DNA of 64,000 nucleotides from Isoetes taiwanensis. Lineage: Eukaryota; Streptophyta; Lycopodiopsida; Isoetales; Isoetaceae. The position numbers and the translations under genes were made by a program. The stretch's first letter is position 1, and every line of letters starts with the position of its first letter. The stretch spans positions 2,100,479 to 2,164,478 of the forward strand of contig JAJEKV010000090.1 of NCBI GenBank assembly GCA_021234155.1. Reading direction: 5' to 3'. Positions 1-9,492 of this stretch are shown one piece after another. Below the pieces are notes generated by a model. The model saw nothing but the letters and a program-made list of their open reading frames with translations, was not told the DNA's origin and did no database searches.

Positions 1-109
1 ACAGGTTGTTTTTGTAAAAAAAACATGCATGAAAAGTACGCTTTTTTTATTTCTGAAAAACCACACTAAAAAATTACGCGTTGTTTCTAGCATTTTTGGA
101 ATAATATTA

Positions 110-312
110 TGCATGGACTTTAGGTGGTGTTTTCTTTAAAAAAAAATGCAATGGTTCTATGGCAACATAGAGCCATCATTCTTGGAGAAGACAGGCCTTT
201 TTTGGAACGTCCCATAAGTTATTTTTTACAAGTTATATATCTCGTCAGTTCTAGGTTTTCATCATCGGCCTTCCTCTTGAACGTTCCATCTTTTTGTGTT
301 TTGCCTTCCTAC
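110..312 (+). repeat. YR-associated palindromic repeat, copy A
   Basis: This segment carries a palindrome at 151-185: ATGGTTCTATG, a GCAA spacer, CATAGAGCCAT, then CATTCTTGG. After it comes a pyrimidine-rich stretch that matches 28909-29060 closely, including the words GGTTTTCATCATCGGCC and GTTTTGCCTTCCTACTTT. A diverged relative lies on the - strand just after the tyrosine-recombinase ORF at 16988. The few bases before the palindrome (TTTAGGTGGTG) also resemble the sequence that follows the recombinase stop codon. I read it as a solo 3' part of that element family. The small ORF across it is not convincing as a gene. Confidence 0.65.
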
Positions 313-410
313 TTTTTTGTTTGTAGTTTTGTGTTTGTAGTTTGTAGACGGGCATAGGCTTCTTTTTATCTAGCAGTTCATAGTTTGAAGATGGGTTGCC
401 TTTTCATTCT

Positions 411-554
411 GCTTCTAGAAGATGGTCCTTTGCTTTTTCATGTTTGTTTCTAAAAGATTCTTCTCTTTTTGCTCTTGCTTCCGCTTCTAGAAGATGGTCC
501 TTTGCTTTTTCATGTTTGTTTCTAAAAGATTCTTCTCTTTTTGCTCTTGCTTCC
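411..554. repeat. 72-bp perfect tandem duplication
   Basis: Two identical adjacent 72-bp units (411-482 and 483-554) begin GCTTCTAGAAGATGG and end TTGCTCTTGCTTCC. No difference between the copies was seen, so the duplication is recent. It makes a repeated peptide in a + strand frame, but nothing else supports coding. Confidence 0.85.
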
Positions 555-1459
555 GTTCTCTGCTTCTATCTGGGTTTTTCTTTCTTCTTGTACCATGTTG
601 CTTACCCTCATGGTTATCTTCTACTCCTCACGAGACTTTCTCATAAGCATCATGAATTTTACTTAGATCCATTTATCCATTGTGATGTAATAGAGTTTGT
701 GGATAGTTTCCTGGACATTGCTTTACTCATTCTAAATCCCAGAAACATGATGTCTTACCAGATTCTATTGCTGTTTTGTTGCATAATCATTGACAAATTT
801 CTCATTAACTGTGTCTCATGGCTACTACAACGGTAACAACATATAACTAGTGTCCGGTTGTGGTTCAAGCTAGTGGTGGTCAAAATTTCGTCTATCTTGT
901 TAAGTGGCTAAAAATTATTAAGTTACTAGGTCGATTTGCCCCCTTCACCTCCATGTGTGGATCTGTGAATACCTAATCCGTCTACGGACCGTAACCTGGG
1001 AAGCCCTCTTCCATATCGATTTTTCTCCTCCTCACAGATCCGGCTATCCTCTTCCTAAAATCGACCAATTTGTTAGCTAATCTTTCTTCTGATCCAGACC
1101 CAAATCGTTTCTGCATGCATTTCGCCCTAGAATGGGTAGTTCATGGCATGCCACTTTCAGGTAATGCCTCCATATCCAAGCCTGTCGAACAGAGCAAAAG
1201 ACGCAGTCATTTTTCCTCTAGCTCTAGTCTTCTAGTCAGTCGTCCTCTAGTTTCTATTTTTCTTCTGCCATGTTTAGCCTTAGAGCATGTTTAGCCTTAG
1301 AGCATAATTTAGCAGATTTGGCTTATAGATCCGGACCATATTTAGCAGATTTGGCATAGATCTGGAATTCATGAGAGTTTGATCGCTTCGGCTATGAGAC
1401 ATTTTTTAGCTTCATATCAAGCTATTTTTAGCTTTGCCCTTTTTCTCAACAGGAGCTTT
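555..1459. other. Unassigned sequence with short local repeats
   Basis: No gene or element was recognised. Around 1270-1360 the words TTAGCCTTAGAGCAT and ATTTAGCAGATTTGGC each occur twice close together. The short + strand ORFs here show no domain or codon pattern that would support them. Confidence 0.5.
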
Positions 1460-1784
1460 TTGTCTCTCCTTAGGATCTCACCAGTAAGTCTGCTTCCTCA
1501 ACCCTTTGTTCCATGTTGATAAGTTTACCATCCCATTCTTTCTTTCCAGCTTGAAATTCCATAGCTTTTGCCTGTGCCTCTGAATATAGCCTTTCCTTTT
1601 CATCATGCATGAGAGAAATTGTATTTTATTCTCTAGTTGGCTTATTACAGCCAGTGTTTCCACACATGTCTGCTCATGGAGCTATTCAAACTTTGCATTT
1701 TTCTCTATTGCCTCATTTAGACATGTGTTCATGTGTCCTCTCTCTTTGTTGTATTCCTCATGTCTCTTGCCAAGTTCCATTTTT
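1460..1784 (-). pseudogene. Coiled-coil protein gene fragment (downstream half)
   Basis: The - strand here continues the frame of the fragment at 7634-7890 once the LTR element between them and its TTTTT duplication are set aside. Translation is rich in Glu, Lys, Gln and Leu with heptad-like spacing (for example HEEYNKERGHMNTCLNEAIE), which suggests an alpha-helical coiled coil. It is broken: an in-frame TAG follows NAKFE, and further on the helical pattern continues only in another frame, with AQAKAMEFQAGKKEWDGKL readable there. The family is not recognised. The coiled-coil character is read from composition and spacing, not from a domain match. Confidence 0.5.
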
Positions 1785-1919
1785 TGTTAAAATATAGCCA
1801 CTGTATACGTGGCAGTATGATGATGGCAGTATGATGACGTTGGCGGATCGCTGACGTGGATCTAAAAGTCATGTCTCTGATCAGAGTTGTGTCCCTTAGT
1901 TTCGTAGTTGTGTCTGTTT
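1785..1919 (+). repeat. 5' LTR of gag-only element, first part
   Basis: It starts TGTTAAAATATAGCC and matches 7409 onward. The Copia element interrupts it after GTGTCTGTTT, and the matching continuation (AGTATCTAGATATTCATG) is found at 6124 after a repeated TGTTT. Confidence 0.85.
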
Positions 1920-2309
1920 TGATAAATGATAATAGCAAGAATCAAATCTGTTTACCTCTCAATCCGATAGCCTAAGCTTTGGTTGAAGCAATAACAAATT
2001 GCCTCTGCAACCTTTTCTTGATGCAACAGTCAGTTCTGTCACAGGTCGATCCACTTCCTCAGGTCGATCCACTTCCTGCTTCTTTACTCCAATCTGCAAT
2101 CCTCCCTTCGCCTGCACTTCTGCACGGATCGCCCGTCTATCATCTCTGTTCGACCCATCCTTTTGTCTTCTAACAGTCGGTTCAGTGATCTCCCCTTCAA
2201 TCTGGACAGTCCACCTGATCTCCCCTTCAATCTGGACAGTCCACCTGCTTTGCATCTAGACTGACACCTGTACAGGTTGACCCACGGTATTCTACCGTGT
2301 TCTCCAACA
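1920..2309 (-). repeat. Copia 3' LTR (390 bp)
   Basis: It matches the right LTR at 5776-6118 along its length. It is longer because of two internal tandem duplications: an 18-bp one (CAGGTCGATCCACTTCCT) and a 30-bp one near 2192-2251. These probably arose after insertion, since the other LTR lacks both. Confidence 0.92.
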
Positions 2310-2326
2310 TCTCCCTCTTAGCCTGT
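2310..2326 (-). promoter_or_regulatory. Copia polypurine tract
   Basis: On the - strand the bases next to the 3' LTR read GCTAAGAGGGAGA, directly before the LTR start TGTTGG. This is the expected place and composition for the plus-strand primer. Confidence 0.75.
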
Positions 2327-2344
2327 ACACTCAAAAATCCCTAC

Positions 2345-3889
2345 TTACCTTTTAGCCAACTCCAGCTTGGGTTCTGTTAGTACTTTCGTAAGCATATCTG
2401 CCTGTTGCGCATTTGCGGGAATATGTTTTACTTCTATTTCTCCTTTCTCAACTTCGTCCCTTATGAAATGGTGATGGATCTCTATGTGCTTCGTCCAATT
2501 ACACATTGCTACTCCACTTTTATTATCACAATAAAGCAACGTTGCCTTTTCATTCGTGTGGCCAAGTTCGCTGAGCATTCTCCTCAGCCAGCCATATGAT
2601 CTCTGATGCTGCTAGCGAGACTGCCACATATTCTGCTTCTGCGCTTGACTTGGCTACACATTCCTGTTTTTTGCTTGCCCAAGATATGGGTGTGTTCCCA
2701 ATTTTGCAAACATATCCAGATGTAGATTTTCTGTCATCTATATCATCTCCCCAATCAGCATCTGCATATCCTATCAACTCATATTTGTCACCCTGTGTGA
2801 ACCGAATGTCGTGACTGATTGTTCCCTTTAAATATCTCAATACTCGTTTGGCACCTATCCAATGCTACACACCCGGATTATTATTGTATCTGCTTAATAA
2901 ATTGACTGCATATGTGATGTCTGGTCTTGTACAATTCGTGGCGTAAAGCAGACTACCTATCAACTCACGATAGGGCTTTTTCTCATTTCTTTAACTTCCA
3001 GTGCAGATCTTGGACACATTTTACTGCTGATTTTTGTGCCTGGCACAATAGGGGTTTTGGCGGGATTGCATTTTTGCATTCCAAATTTATCTAGCATCTT
3101 CTTGATATACTGCTCCTCTGTCAAACACAACTCCCCCTTTAGCCTATTTATTTTAACTTCCATTCCCAATAACTTTTTGAGCTCTCCTACTTCTGTCATC
3201 TGAAAGCGACTCTTTAACAACATCTTGCACTTGCCTATCTATTCCCTGTCGTTACTCACAATGATGCAATCATCTACGTATAGTGCCATAATCAGGCATT
3301 TGTTCCCTTCTCTCCACATGTATAAATTACCTTCAGTTTTGAGTTTAATAAGCCCAATGGAAATGGATATGAGAAATCTATTCATACACAAATACCATTG
3401 CCTCGATGCTTGTCTCGAGCCGTAAATTGCCTTTTTTAACTTGCATACCATGTTTGCACCTTTCTCATACCCCTCCGGCTGTTCCATATATATTTCCTCC
3501 TCCAAGTCGCCATTTAGGAATGCAGTTTTAACATCCATGTGTTCTATGTCCATGTTCCTCTGAACGGCAAGCGCCAACAACGCCCTTACACTAGTCGGAT
3601 TCACGATGGGTGAAAAAGTGTCTTTGTAATCAATTCCAGGTTCCTGCGTGTATCCTTTTGCAACCAACCGAGCTTTGTACCTCTCTACAGATCCATCAGC
3701 ATTCCTTTTAATTTTGATCAACCATTTGCTTCCCACTAAATTTTTATCCTTTGGCCTGGTCACTAACTCATATGTCCCAGTTTGTTTGAAAGAGTTCAAC
3801 TCTCCTTCCATTGCTTCCTTCCATCTTGCTGCATCAGATCCTGTTATGGCCTGCTCTACTGTTCTTGGCTCTACTATACTAGATATCAC
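2345..3889 (-). pseudogene. Copia reverse transcriptase and RNase H, broken
   Basis: These pieces are the replication enzymes of the element: reverse transcriptase copies element RNA into DNA and RNase H removes the RNA strand. The - strand shows a Copia reverse transcriptase (WKEAMEGELNSF, KARLVAKGYTQ, DVKTAFLNGDLEEEIYM, catalytic YVDD in MALYVDDCIIVSN at about 3260). Next come LLGMEVKINR and YIKKMLDKFGM. RNase H follows at 2840-2345 (YADADWGDDIDDRKSTSGY, SSAEAEYVA, YCDNKSGVA, HIEIHHHFIRDEV, QQADMLTKVL). At least three frame breaks occur, near 3230, 2900-2960 and 2570, so no intact polyprotein can be made. The catalytic motifs themselves survive. Confidence 0.93.
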
Positions 3890-4245
3890 CTTTGGCTTCG
3901 GTACCCTTTTGGTACCCTTTTTGCTCTGCCATAAAGCTCAGGGTCAAAGAGAAGCTCGGCTTTCAGCCGTTCTACTTCTTTCCTTCGTCCTATGCCTATG
4001 GGTCTTACAGTATCAACTTCTTCTTCCATTTCATGTGTTTCCTCGTGCTCCTCTTCCATCGTACTTCTTGCCCTGTTTCATACGCAACATCTGATGCACT
4101 ATCAGCCTCTATAGCCTCATGCACTTCCTCATGCGCTTCTTCCGGCACATGAAGTGCACTATTGGCCTCTATGACCTCATGCACTTCATCCGGTTCCTCC
4201 ATGTCCAAAGATTCATGCTTTTGTTCATCAACACAGCTCTGTGCA
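3890..4245 (-). other. Acidic linker at the site of the missing integrase core
   Basis: On the - strand this reads as Glu- and His-rich repeats (variants of HEEVHEAIEADSA). Such linkers normally lie between integrase and reverse transcriptase in Copia polyproteins. The Asp-Asp-Glu integrase core expected upstream of it is absent, so the deletion junction is close to 4246-4290. Confidence 0.6.
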
Positions 4246-4876
4246 TCATTGTCCTTCACTAAAAGCCAAACCATCCAACAAATCATGTTTCTTTGCTATT
4301 TGGATGCTGTTATAATTTGCATGCCCTAGCCTCAAATGCCACGAATGCAAGGCATTCATAACTGAAACTTTATTGATACTTTTCAGATCCAACTGAAATA
4401 AGTTTTCATTTCTTTGAGCTTCAAATATTTTAACTCCATTCTTTATAAATTTGCATCCATACTTGTGAAATACCAAATCAAATCCATTATCTACAATGTT
4501 TGCAACAGATACCAAATTAAAAAGCATTCCCAGCATATACAAAGTATCCGGTATGCTGAGAACTGTCTTCCCTCCAATCTGCAACTCTAATTTGTCCCTA
4601 TCCTGATACCCTCTGCTCAGCACCGTTACCCATTTGCACCGCTCTGGCTCTTCTGATAGATTCAACATTTTTAAGTAATTCATTGGAGTTCACTACGGAG
4701 ACTTCAGCTCCAGAATCTAAAGTTAAGACATCAGTCTCTTGCAAATTTGATTTGCAAACATTCGCAACGTTATTGATAACCTTAAAATGAATTTTACTTA
4801 CTTCTTGATCCGTTAACGCTCCAATGGTCGATTTTGACTGCGTCTTACTGTCAGCTTCTTCGCTCACACTCGCCAC
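4246..4876 (-). pseudogene. Copia protease and GAG-pre-integrase domains
   Basis: The protease carries the aspartic motif LTLDSGAEVSVVNS, as expected for the enzyme that cuts the Copia polyprotein. The GAG-pre-integrase motif LHSWHLRLGHANYNSIQIA follows at the far end. Two overlapping frames cover the region (4876-4598 and 4683-4246), so a frameshift lies near 4600-4680. The expected integrase zinc finger and catalytic core do not follow. Confidence 0.85.
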
Positions 4877-4929
4877 CCAGGTAGCTCGTGCTCTCCCCCG
4901 TGATCCGCGTCAGCGTCCTCGGCTCCACT

Positions 4930-5750
4930 TCCCTCTATTGGGGCATTCTGCTTTTATATGGCCATATTCTTTGCATCCATAACATTATATGCTCTCCCGT
5001 CCTCGGCCTCTTCCACGACCACGTCCCCTTTCTCCTGTGTACAAGGCAACAGGTCGCTCTTCTTCATGCTGCTGCTCAATTTTCTGCACTCTTTGAATTT
5101 GTTCTGCTACCAACTCTTGTTCCAATTCAGTTCTTATGGCCTCAATGGCCTCATCTAGCGTCTTGGCTGTGCGCCTCGTTAATCTAGCAACATCTTTAAA
5201 AGAATTCTGAAATGCTCTTGTGACTGCATTTACCTTGGCTTGCTCTGAGTATGCCGCACCAGCTCCTTCCAGGTCATGGAATAGAATTCTGAATTTCCGA
5301 AAGATATCCTGCACTTTGTCTCCTTTCTGGTATTGCAGGGTACGCAATCTCATCTCTAATACATCGATCTGGGATGAGGTTACCTCCTTATACCTTTCCA
5401 ACAAGTATATCCACATATCTGTCGCACTTATTCTGAATTTCGAGTATGAGGTCTCCACTAAGCTTGGCCATGATGATGGCTCTTGCCCTTTCCTCTCTCT
5501 CTTCTTCTGCTGCAGAATTAGCTTCTTCACTACCAGATTCCTTTTTCACCATGATTTTCAGTGCTACCGGAGTACCGGGCTCTTTTCCTTTTTCCTTAAT
5601 CTTCTGCCTTGAAACTGCCGGGTCTACAATATCCCAGAGTTTATCCACTTTTAAAGCTTGCATGACTCTAGCCTTCCACAGCTGGAATCCAATCTCTTCA
5701 TCAAATATCTCGGTGCTATTCAGGTAAGTTAATGCAAGTCTGCTTGCCAT
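4930..5750 (-). pseudogene. Copia gag, frameshifted
   Basis: Gag forms the particle that packages element RNA. I place the start at the ATG at 5750 (MASRLALTYLNSTEIFDEE), about 26 bases downstream of the 5' LTR on this strand. The capsid-like part runs to the words FRILFHDLEGAGAAYSE and RTAKTLDEAIEAIRTELEQE, then an Arg-Gly tract. A frameshift lies near 5400-5520. A zinc knuckle, CYGCKEYGHIKAEC, is readable at about 4975-4933 in another frame just past a TAA. The pieces are those of a normal Copia gag, but it cannot be translated whole. Confidence 0.85.
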
Positions 5751-5760
5751 CTTCGCTGTT

Positions 5761-5774
5761 TGGCTCTGATACCA
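5761..5774 (-). promoter_or_regulatory. Copia primer-binding site
   Basis: The - strand reads TGGTATCAGAGCCA one base after the 5' LTR. This is the classic site complementary to the 3' end of plant initiator Met tRNA, used to start reverse transcription. Confidence 0.9.
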
Positions 5775-5775
5775 A

Positions 5776-6118
5776 TGATAAATGATAATAGCAAGAATCA
5801 AATCTGTTTACCTCTCAATCCGATAGCCCAAGCTTTTGTTGAAGCAATAACAAATTGCCTCTGCAACCTTTTCTTGATGCAGCAGTCAGTTCTGTCACAG
5901 GTCGATCCACTTCCTGCTTCTTTACTCCAATCTACAATCCTCCCTTCGCCTGCACTTCTACACGGATCGCCCATCTATCATCTCTGTTCGACCCATCCTT
6001 TTGTCTTCTAACCAGTCGGTTCAGTGATCTCCCCTTCAATCTGGACAGTCCACCTGCTTTGCATCTGGACTGACACCTGTACAGGCTGACCCACGATATT
6101 CTACCGTGTTCTCTAACA
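5776..6118 (-). repeat. Copia 5' LTR (343 bp)
   Basis: It begins TGATAAATGATAATAGC on the + strand and ends ACA at 6118. It matches the left LTR apart from scattered substitutions and two duplications found only in the left copy. Right after it, TGTTT repeats the bases before the left LTR. Confidence 0.92.
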
Positions 6119-6222
6119 TGTTTAGTATCTAGATATTCATGTAACTGCGGTGGGCAGGAGTCCCAACCAATTCTGTAATCTAGTTGTGCATGTTAGATAT
6201 CCGCTGAGTCTGAATTTCTACA
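6119..6222 (+). repeat. 5' LTR of gag-only element, second part
   Basis: It continues the interrupted LTR and matches 7530-7628 (GTATCTARATATTCATGTAA, TTAGATATCCGCTGAGTC), ending CTACA at 6222. The first five bases are the Copia target duplication. Confidence 0.87.
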
Positions 6223-6235
6223 TGGTATTAGAGCC
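6223..6235 (+). promoter_or_regulatory. Primer-binding site of the gag-only element
   Basis: TGGTATTAGAGCC directly follows the 5' LTR. It differs by one base from the initiator Met tRNA site, which fixes the + strand orientation of this element. Confidence 0.85.
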
Positions 6236-6508
6236 TTCATAGGCGCAGGGCATCTGCATGCAATCAGAGATTTGGCTTTGAAGAGGCTGCTGTGAAGAAC
6301 GACACTGTTGGAGTCCAGAAAAGAGCCCCAAATTTGTGATCACCCTTCTCTATGTGTTGGAGCGATGATGGCTGAAAGCCCATCCTTAAATTAGTGGGAT
6401 TATGTCAGATTGGGAAGAAGGCCCTAAAATTAGTTGAAGATATTTGTAGAAGGCCAATCTATCCCGTTATCTTTGTGTGTGATATTTGTGGAGTGCTATA
6501 TTCAAGGA

Positions 6509-7281
6509 TGGCTTCAAGCATGATAGTGGAGAAGACATCTATTCAGATTTGATGGTGAAGGCTTTTATATTTGGAAGGTGAGAACGAAATCCTTATTCCG
6601 TCAAAGAGATCTCTAGAGTATTGCGACAGGCACAGAGAAGAAGCCCAGCAATTCCGATGAAGCGGCAAAGCGGCAAATTCGTGACAATAAGGCATATGAT
6701 TTAATTGTGGCAGCACTGGGAAATCAGCAAGTACTTCATGTGAGCAGCAAGGATTCCACACATGAAGCCTGGCAAACTCTTGTTGATATTTATGAATGAA
6801 AGGAAGAGTCAATGAAGGTGTTTTGCGACAAGAATTCCGCAATTTCAGTATTGATGATATTGAGAAAATTGGGAAAGCAGTGTGCAGATTCAAGACCTTG
6901 GTGCAGCAATTGGCGGCTGTAGGTGATCAAGTGGATCCCAAAGATCAAGTGGCCACTCTTATATCCAGTCTTCCTGGTTCATTTGGGCAGTTGGAGGTAA
7001 CATTAAATAATCGTGATAATTTATCTCCTGATCAAGTGATAGCTGCTATTCTAAAAGAAGAAATGCGTCAAAAGAAGAAGGGTACATTGACAGTATCTGC
7101 AAAGGAGGAAAAAACATTTCTTGCAGGATCAAAGTGGAAAGGAAAGAAACCAAGTCCAGAAGAATTGAAGAAGATTCATCAATGTTTTTGCTGTGGCGAG
7201 AAAGGACATTATGCAAAAGAATGTCCAAAGAATGTAGCATCTCGTGAGAAAGCAAATTATGTTCGTGATTTATTATTTTAG
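6509..7281 (+). pseudogene. Gag of the small LTR element
   Basis: This is the only protein the element could encode. The ATG at 6509 opens MASSMIVEKTSIQ; Copia gag sequence then continues in another frame (FDGEGFYIWKVRTKSLF), meets a TAG, and continues as KAYDLIVAALGNQQVLHV. From 6796 to 7281 a third frame is open: FRNFSIDDIEKIGKAV, LISSLPGSFGQLEVTL, KKKGTLTVSAKEEKTF and the zinc knuckle CFCCGEKGHYAKEC (C-x2-C-x4-H-x4-C). Two frameshifts and one stop break it. The ORF stops just before the polypurine region, so no pol was ever downstream in this copy. Confidence 0.85.
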
Positions 7282-7282
7282 A

Positions 7283-7408
7283 TCCAGTGGGAGCAAACGA
7301 ACTGTGTATGTAAATCCAGTGGGAGAAAATTATTCAAGCTTCAGTGGGAGAAGAAAATTTGTATAACAATGTTCTGTGATAGGGATTAGTGTACAGTGGC
7401 AGTGGGAG
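7283..7408 (+). promoter_or_regulatory. Reiterated polypurine-tract motif before the 3' LTR
   Basis: The motif CAGTGGGAG occurs four times (about 7287, 7319, 7341 and 7400), the last one touching the 3' LTR. A single GTGGGAG-type tract is usual for Copia elements; the repetition is odd. Confidence 0.7.
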
Positions 7409-7628
7409 TCTTAAAATATAGCCACTGTACACATGGCAGTATGATGACGTTAGCGGATCGCTGACGTGGATCTAAAACTCATGTCTCTGATCAGAGTCGT
7501 GTCCCTTAGTTTCGTAGCTGTGTCTGTTCAGTATCTAAATATTCATGTAACTGTGGTAGGCAGGATTCCCAACCAATTCTGTAATCTAGTTGTGCATGTT
7601 AGATATCCGCTGAGTCCGAATTTCTACA
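7409..7628 (+). repeat. 3' LTR of the gag-only element (220 bp)
   Basis: It starts TCTTAAAATATAGCC (TG changed to TC) and ends CTACA. It aligns to the split left LTR, which has one extra short duplication. Confidence 0.87.
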
Positions 7629-7633
7629 TTTTT

Positions 7634-7890
7634 AACCTTGAAATCTCACTTTCAACTTAAGCAACAGATGATACTAATGATGAATGTTTCAAATTGGTGA
7701 TTTGCAACTGGTTCTTAAGTTCATTCTCTGTTATTTGCAGGTCTTTAATGTGGCCTACTAATGCTAAAATTATGTTTTCAAGATGTCATGTGGCTTCATC
7801 TTCCATTTGCTTTATCTCCAACTCAAACTTCTCTTTTGACTCATCTGCATTTTTGAACCTGTATGCTTCCTTCTCCTCCATGTAGCAAAA
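7634..7890 (-). pseudogene. Coiled-coil protein gene fragment (upstream half)
   Basis: The - strand reads a charged, heptad-rich peptide starting MEEKEAYRFKNADESKEKFE, with an in-frame TGA and a TAA. It ends at the LTR element and resumes in frame at 1784 on the other side, so the element inserted into an existing exon. The family is not recognised. A poly-T run just upstream on this strand could be an intron end. Confidence 0.5.
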
Positions 7891-8131
7891 AAAAAAAGGG
7901 TATTAGTGTACCTGTGTTCTAAGGTCAAGAATTTGCAACGTCAGTTTGTTCATGTTGGACGCTAAGAGAATATGCCTCCATTAATGAAAGTGCAATTGCT
8001 ATTGCATGATAACTAGCTGCAGTCTGTAAGGTTCATCATATTTGTCAATTTTACACGAAGTTATTGGAGACATGCAAAAAGAATATTTGGACATGTATTG
8101 ATAATATAAAGCACTGCAAATGAAAGTGCGT

Positions 8132-8215
8132 CATGGAGCTGTTATTAATGAGTTTGTTTCTACTTGAATGCGACATGGAGCTGTTATTAATGAGTTTGTT
8201 TCTACTTGAATGCGA
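8132..8215. repeat. 42-bp tandem duplication
   Basis: CATGGAGCTGTTATTAATGA and the rest of a 42-bp unit occur twice in a row without visible difference. The stretch 7891-8254 around it holds nothing else I can name. Confidence 0.85.
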
Positions 8216-9492
8216 TTTGGTCCAAGCAGACGTTGATTACATTTTAAAGGTTCACTAGTAAACGGGTGCCCGGCGTTGCCGGGCTAATGTCCTGGGCATG
8301 TGTTTTTCCTCGGCCTTTGTGTGTAGAACTCAAATGAGTATAAGAATTAACAAATGAGTATGTTATGTTTTTCAATGGGAAGAAATAGCATGCCAATATA
8401 CTCTATTTTTCAATGGGAAAAAACAAAATAACATGCCAATTTCAAGCTCATGTATTCTGTAAAACTGAGAGGAGCAAATCATAATCTACTTTGTTGAAGT
8501 CATATGATCACAAATTTACTCAGCTCTTCCATAGCTTTCCCTAATTCAATAAATTACTGGCCCCATAGAACCTGACAATCATATGATGGTTTACTTTACA
8601 GAAAATGTACTTAGCAGAACTTCAGACTTGAAACACGCTAACAAAGCAGTAGGCAGACTACTATAAAAGTTGCAGACTGATCTATTCTTTGAAGGAGGTT
8701 TGCAAATTGAACACTTTATGCCATCTTGCTAGGTGTACCTTATATAGAAGAAATAGAAAGGAGCAATAGTTATGTGCAACAATCAGAACCAAAACAATAA
8801 GCATCCAAACATGAAAAAACACCATGTTGCTAGAGAAAAGAAAATATAAGATGAGTCTACCATACCTTGTCCACGGCTTCTTTGGCGTGTAAATTCATTG
8901 TATGAGCCAGAAACAATAATCAGAATCTAAATGAAGGTAAAAGCAAGCAATCACCACGAAACCAAATTTAAATGTGACCAAGCAAAAATATTATTTTTAT
9001 TCACAACAGTTGACACATACCAGTTGACACATACCGCATTTTTCCCTCGATAAAAAATACTCTTCCAATTTCAGTGAGGCATCGAGCTTGGATTTTTGGA
9101 TGCAACATGAGCAATAAAAATCTAAATATATAAACATATGATGGACTATATAAACAGAGAAAACGAAACATGAAACCACAAAAGATTCATTTAAATGGAG
9201 TGTACCTTGTTTGTGCATGCATTAGCAAGATGCGTCTGTTTGCTTCGATATACCCAGATCATTTGTGTTTAGGTTTCCTACTGAAAAAAAAGGGGGGGCA
9301 CTTGAGATGAGCATTATGAAGATCGGACAACCGCAACAGAACAATGTAAATAATAGAACCCTCTTTTGGATTATTTGAATCTTACAGGAGCATATGCCTT
9401 CTCTGAATTGCTTCCAAGGAAGTGGAAATAGGACCTAGAAAAGGTTTCCTTGAACACGGCTTCCTTGAACAGAGTTTTAATGCAAAGTTTAC

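Larger units (their letters stand above)
1920..6118 (-). mobile_element. Ty1/Copia retrotransposon with integrase core deleted
   Basis: LTRs at 1920-2309 (3') and 5776-6118 (5') enclose gag, protease, GAG-pre-integrase, reverse transcriptase and RNase H in Copia order on the - strand. Termini are TG/CA and the 5-bp duplication TGTTT is perfect (1915-1919, 6119-6123). The primer site matches initiator Met tRNA. Between the GAG-pre-integrase motif (about 4280) and the start of reverse transcriptase (about 3889) only an acidic linker is present; the integrase catalytic core is missing. Stops and frameshifts break the polyprotein. It is younger than the gag-only element it landed in. Confidence 0.93.
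1785..7628 (+). mobile_element. Small gag-only LTR retrotransposon (TR-GAG-like), split by a Copia insertion
   Basis: Both ends are LTRs: 1785-1919 plus 6124-6222 on the left and 7409-7628 on the right. A primer site lies at 6223-6235 and a gag remnant at 6509-7281. A purine-rich tract sits before the right LTR, and a 5-bp TTTTT duplication flanks the element (1780-1784, 7629-7633). Without the nested Copia element the unit is about 1.64 kb and has room only for gag. No protease, integrase or reverse transcriptase is present. Such elements depend on enzymes from another Copia element for movement. The right LTR starts TC rather than TG, a point change. The left LTR carries a small internal duplication (GATGGCAGTAT region) absent from the right one. 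Confidence 0.85.

Noticed and set aside
396-836. 146-residue ORF with a repeated peptide
   Set aside because: The repeat comes from a recent 72-bp DNA duplication; no domain or other coding evidence.
8255-8300. GC hairpin read as a bacterial-type terminator
   Set aside because: It recurs at 13363 and 41577 with CTAG at a fixed distance and A/T at the border, which fits Helitron ends far better.
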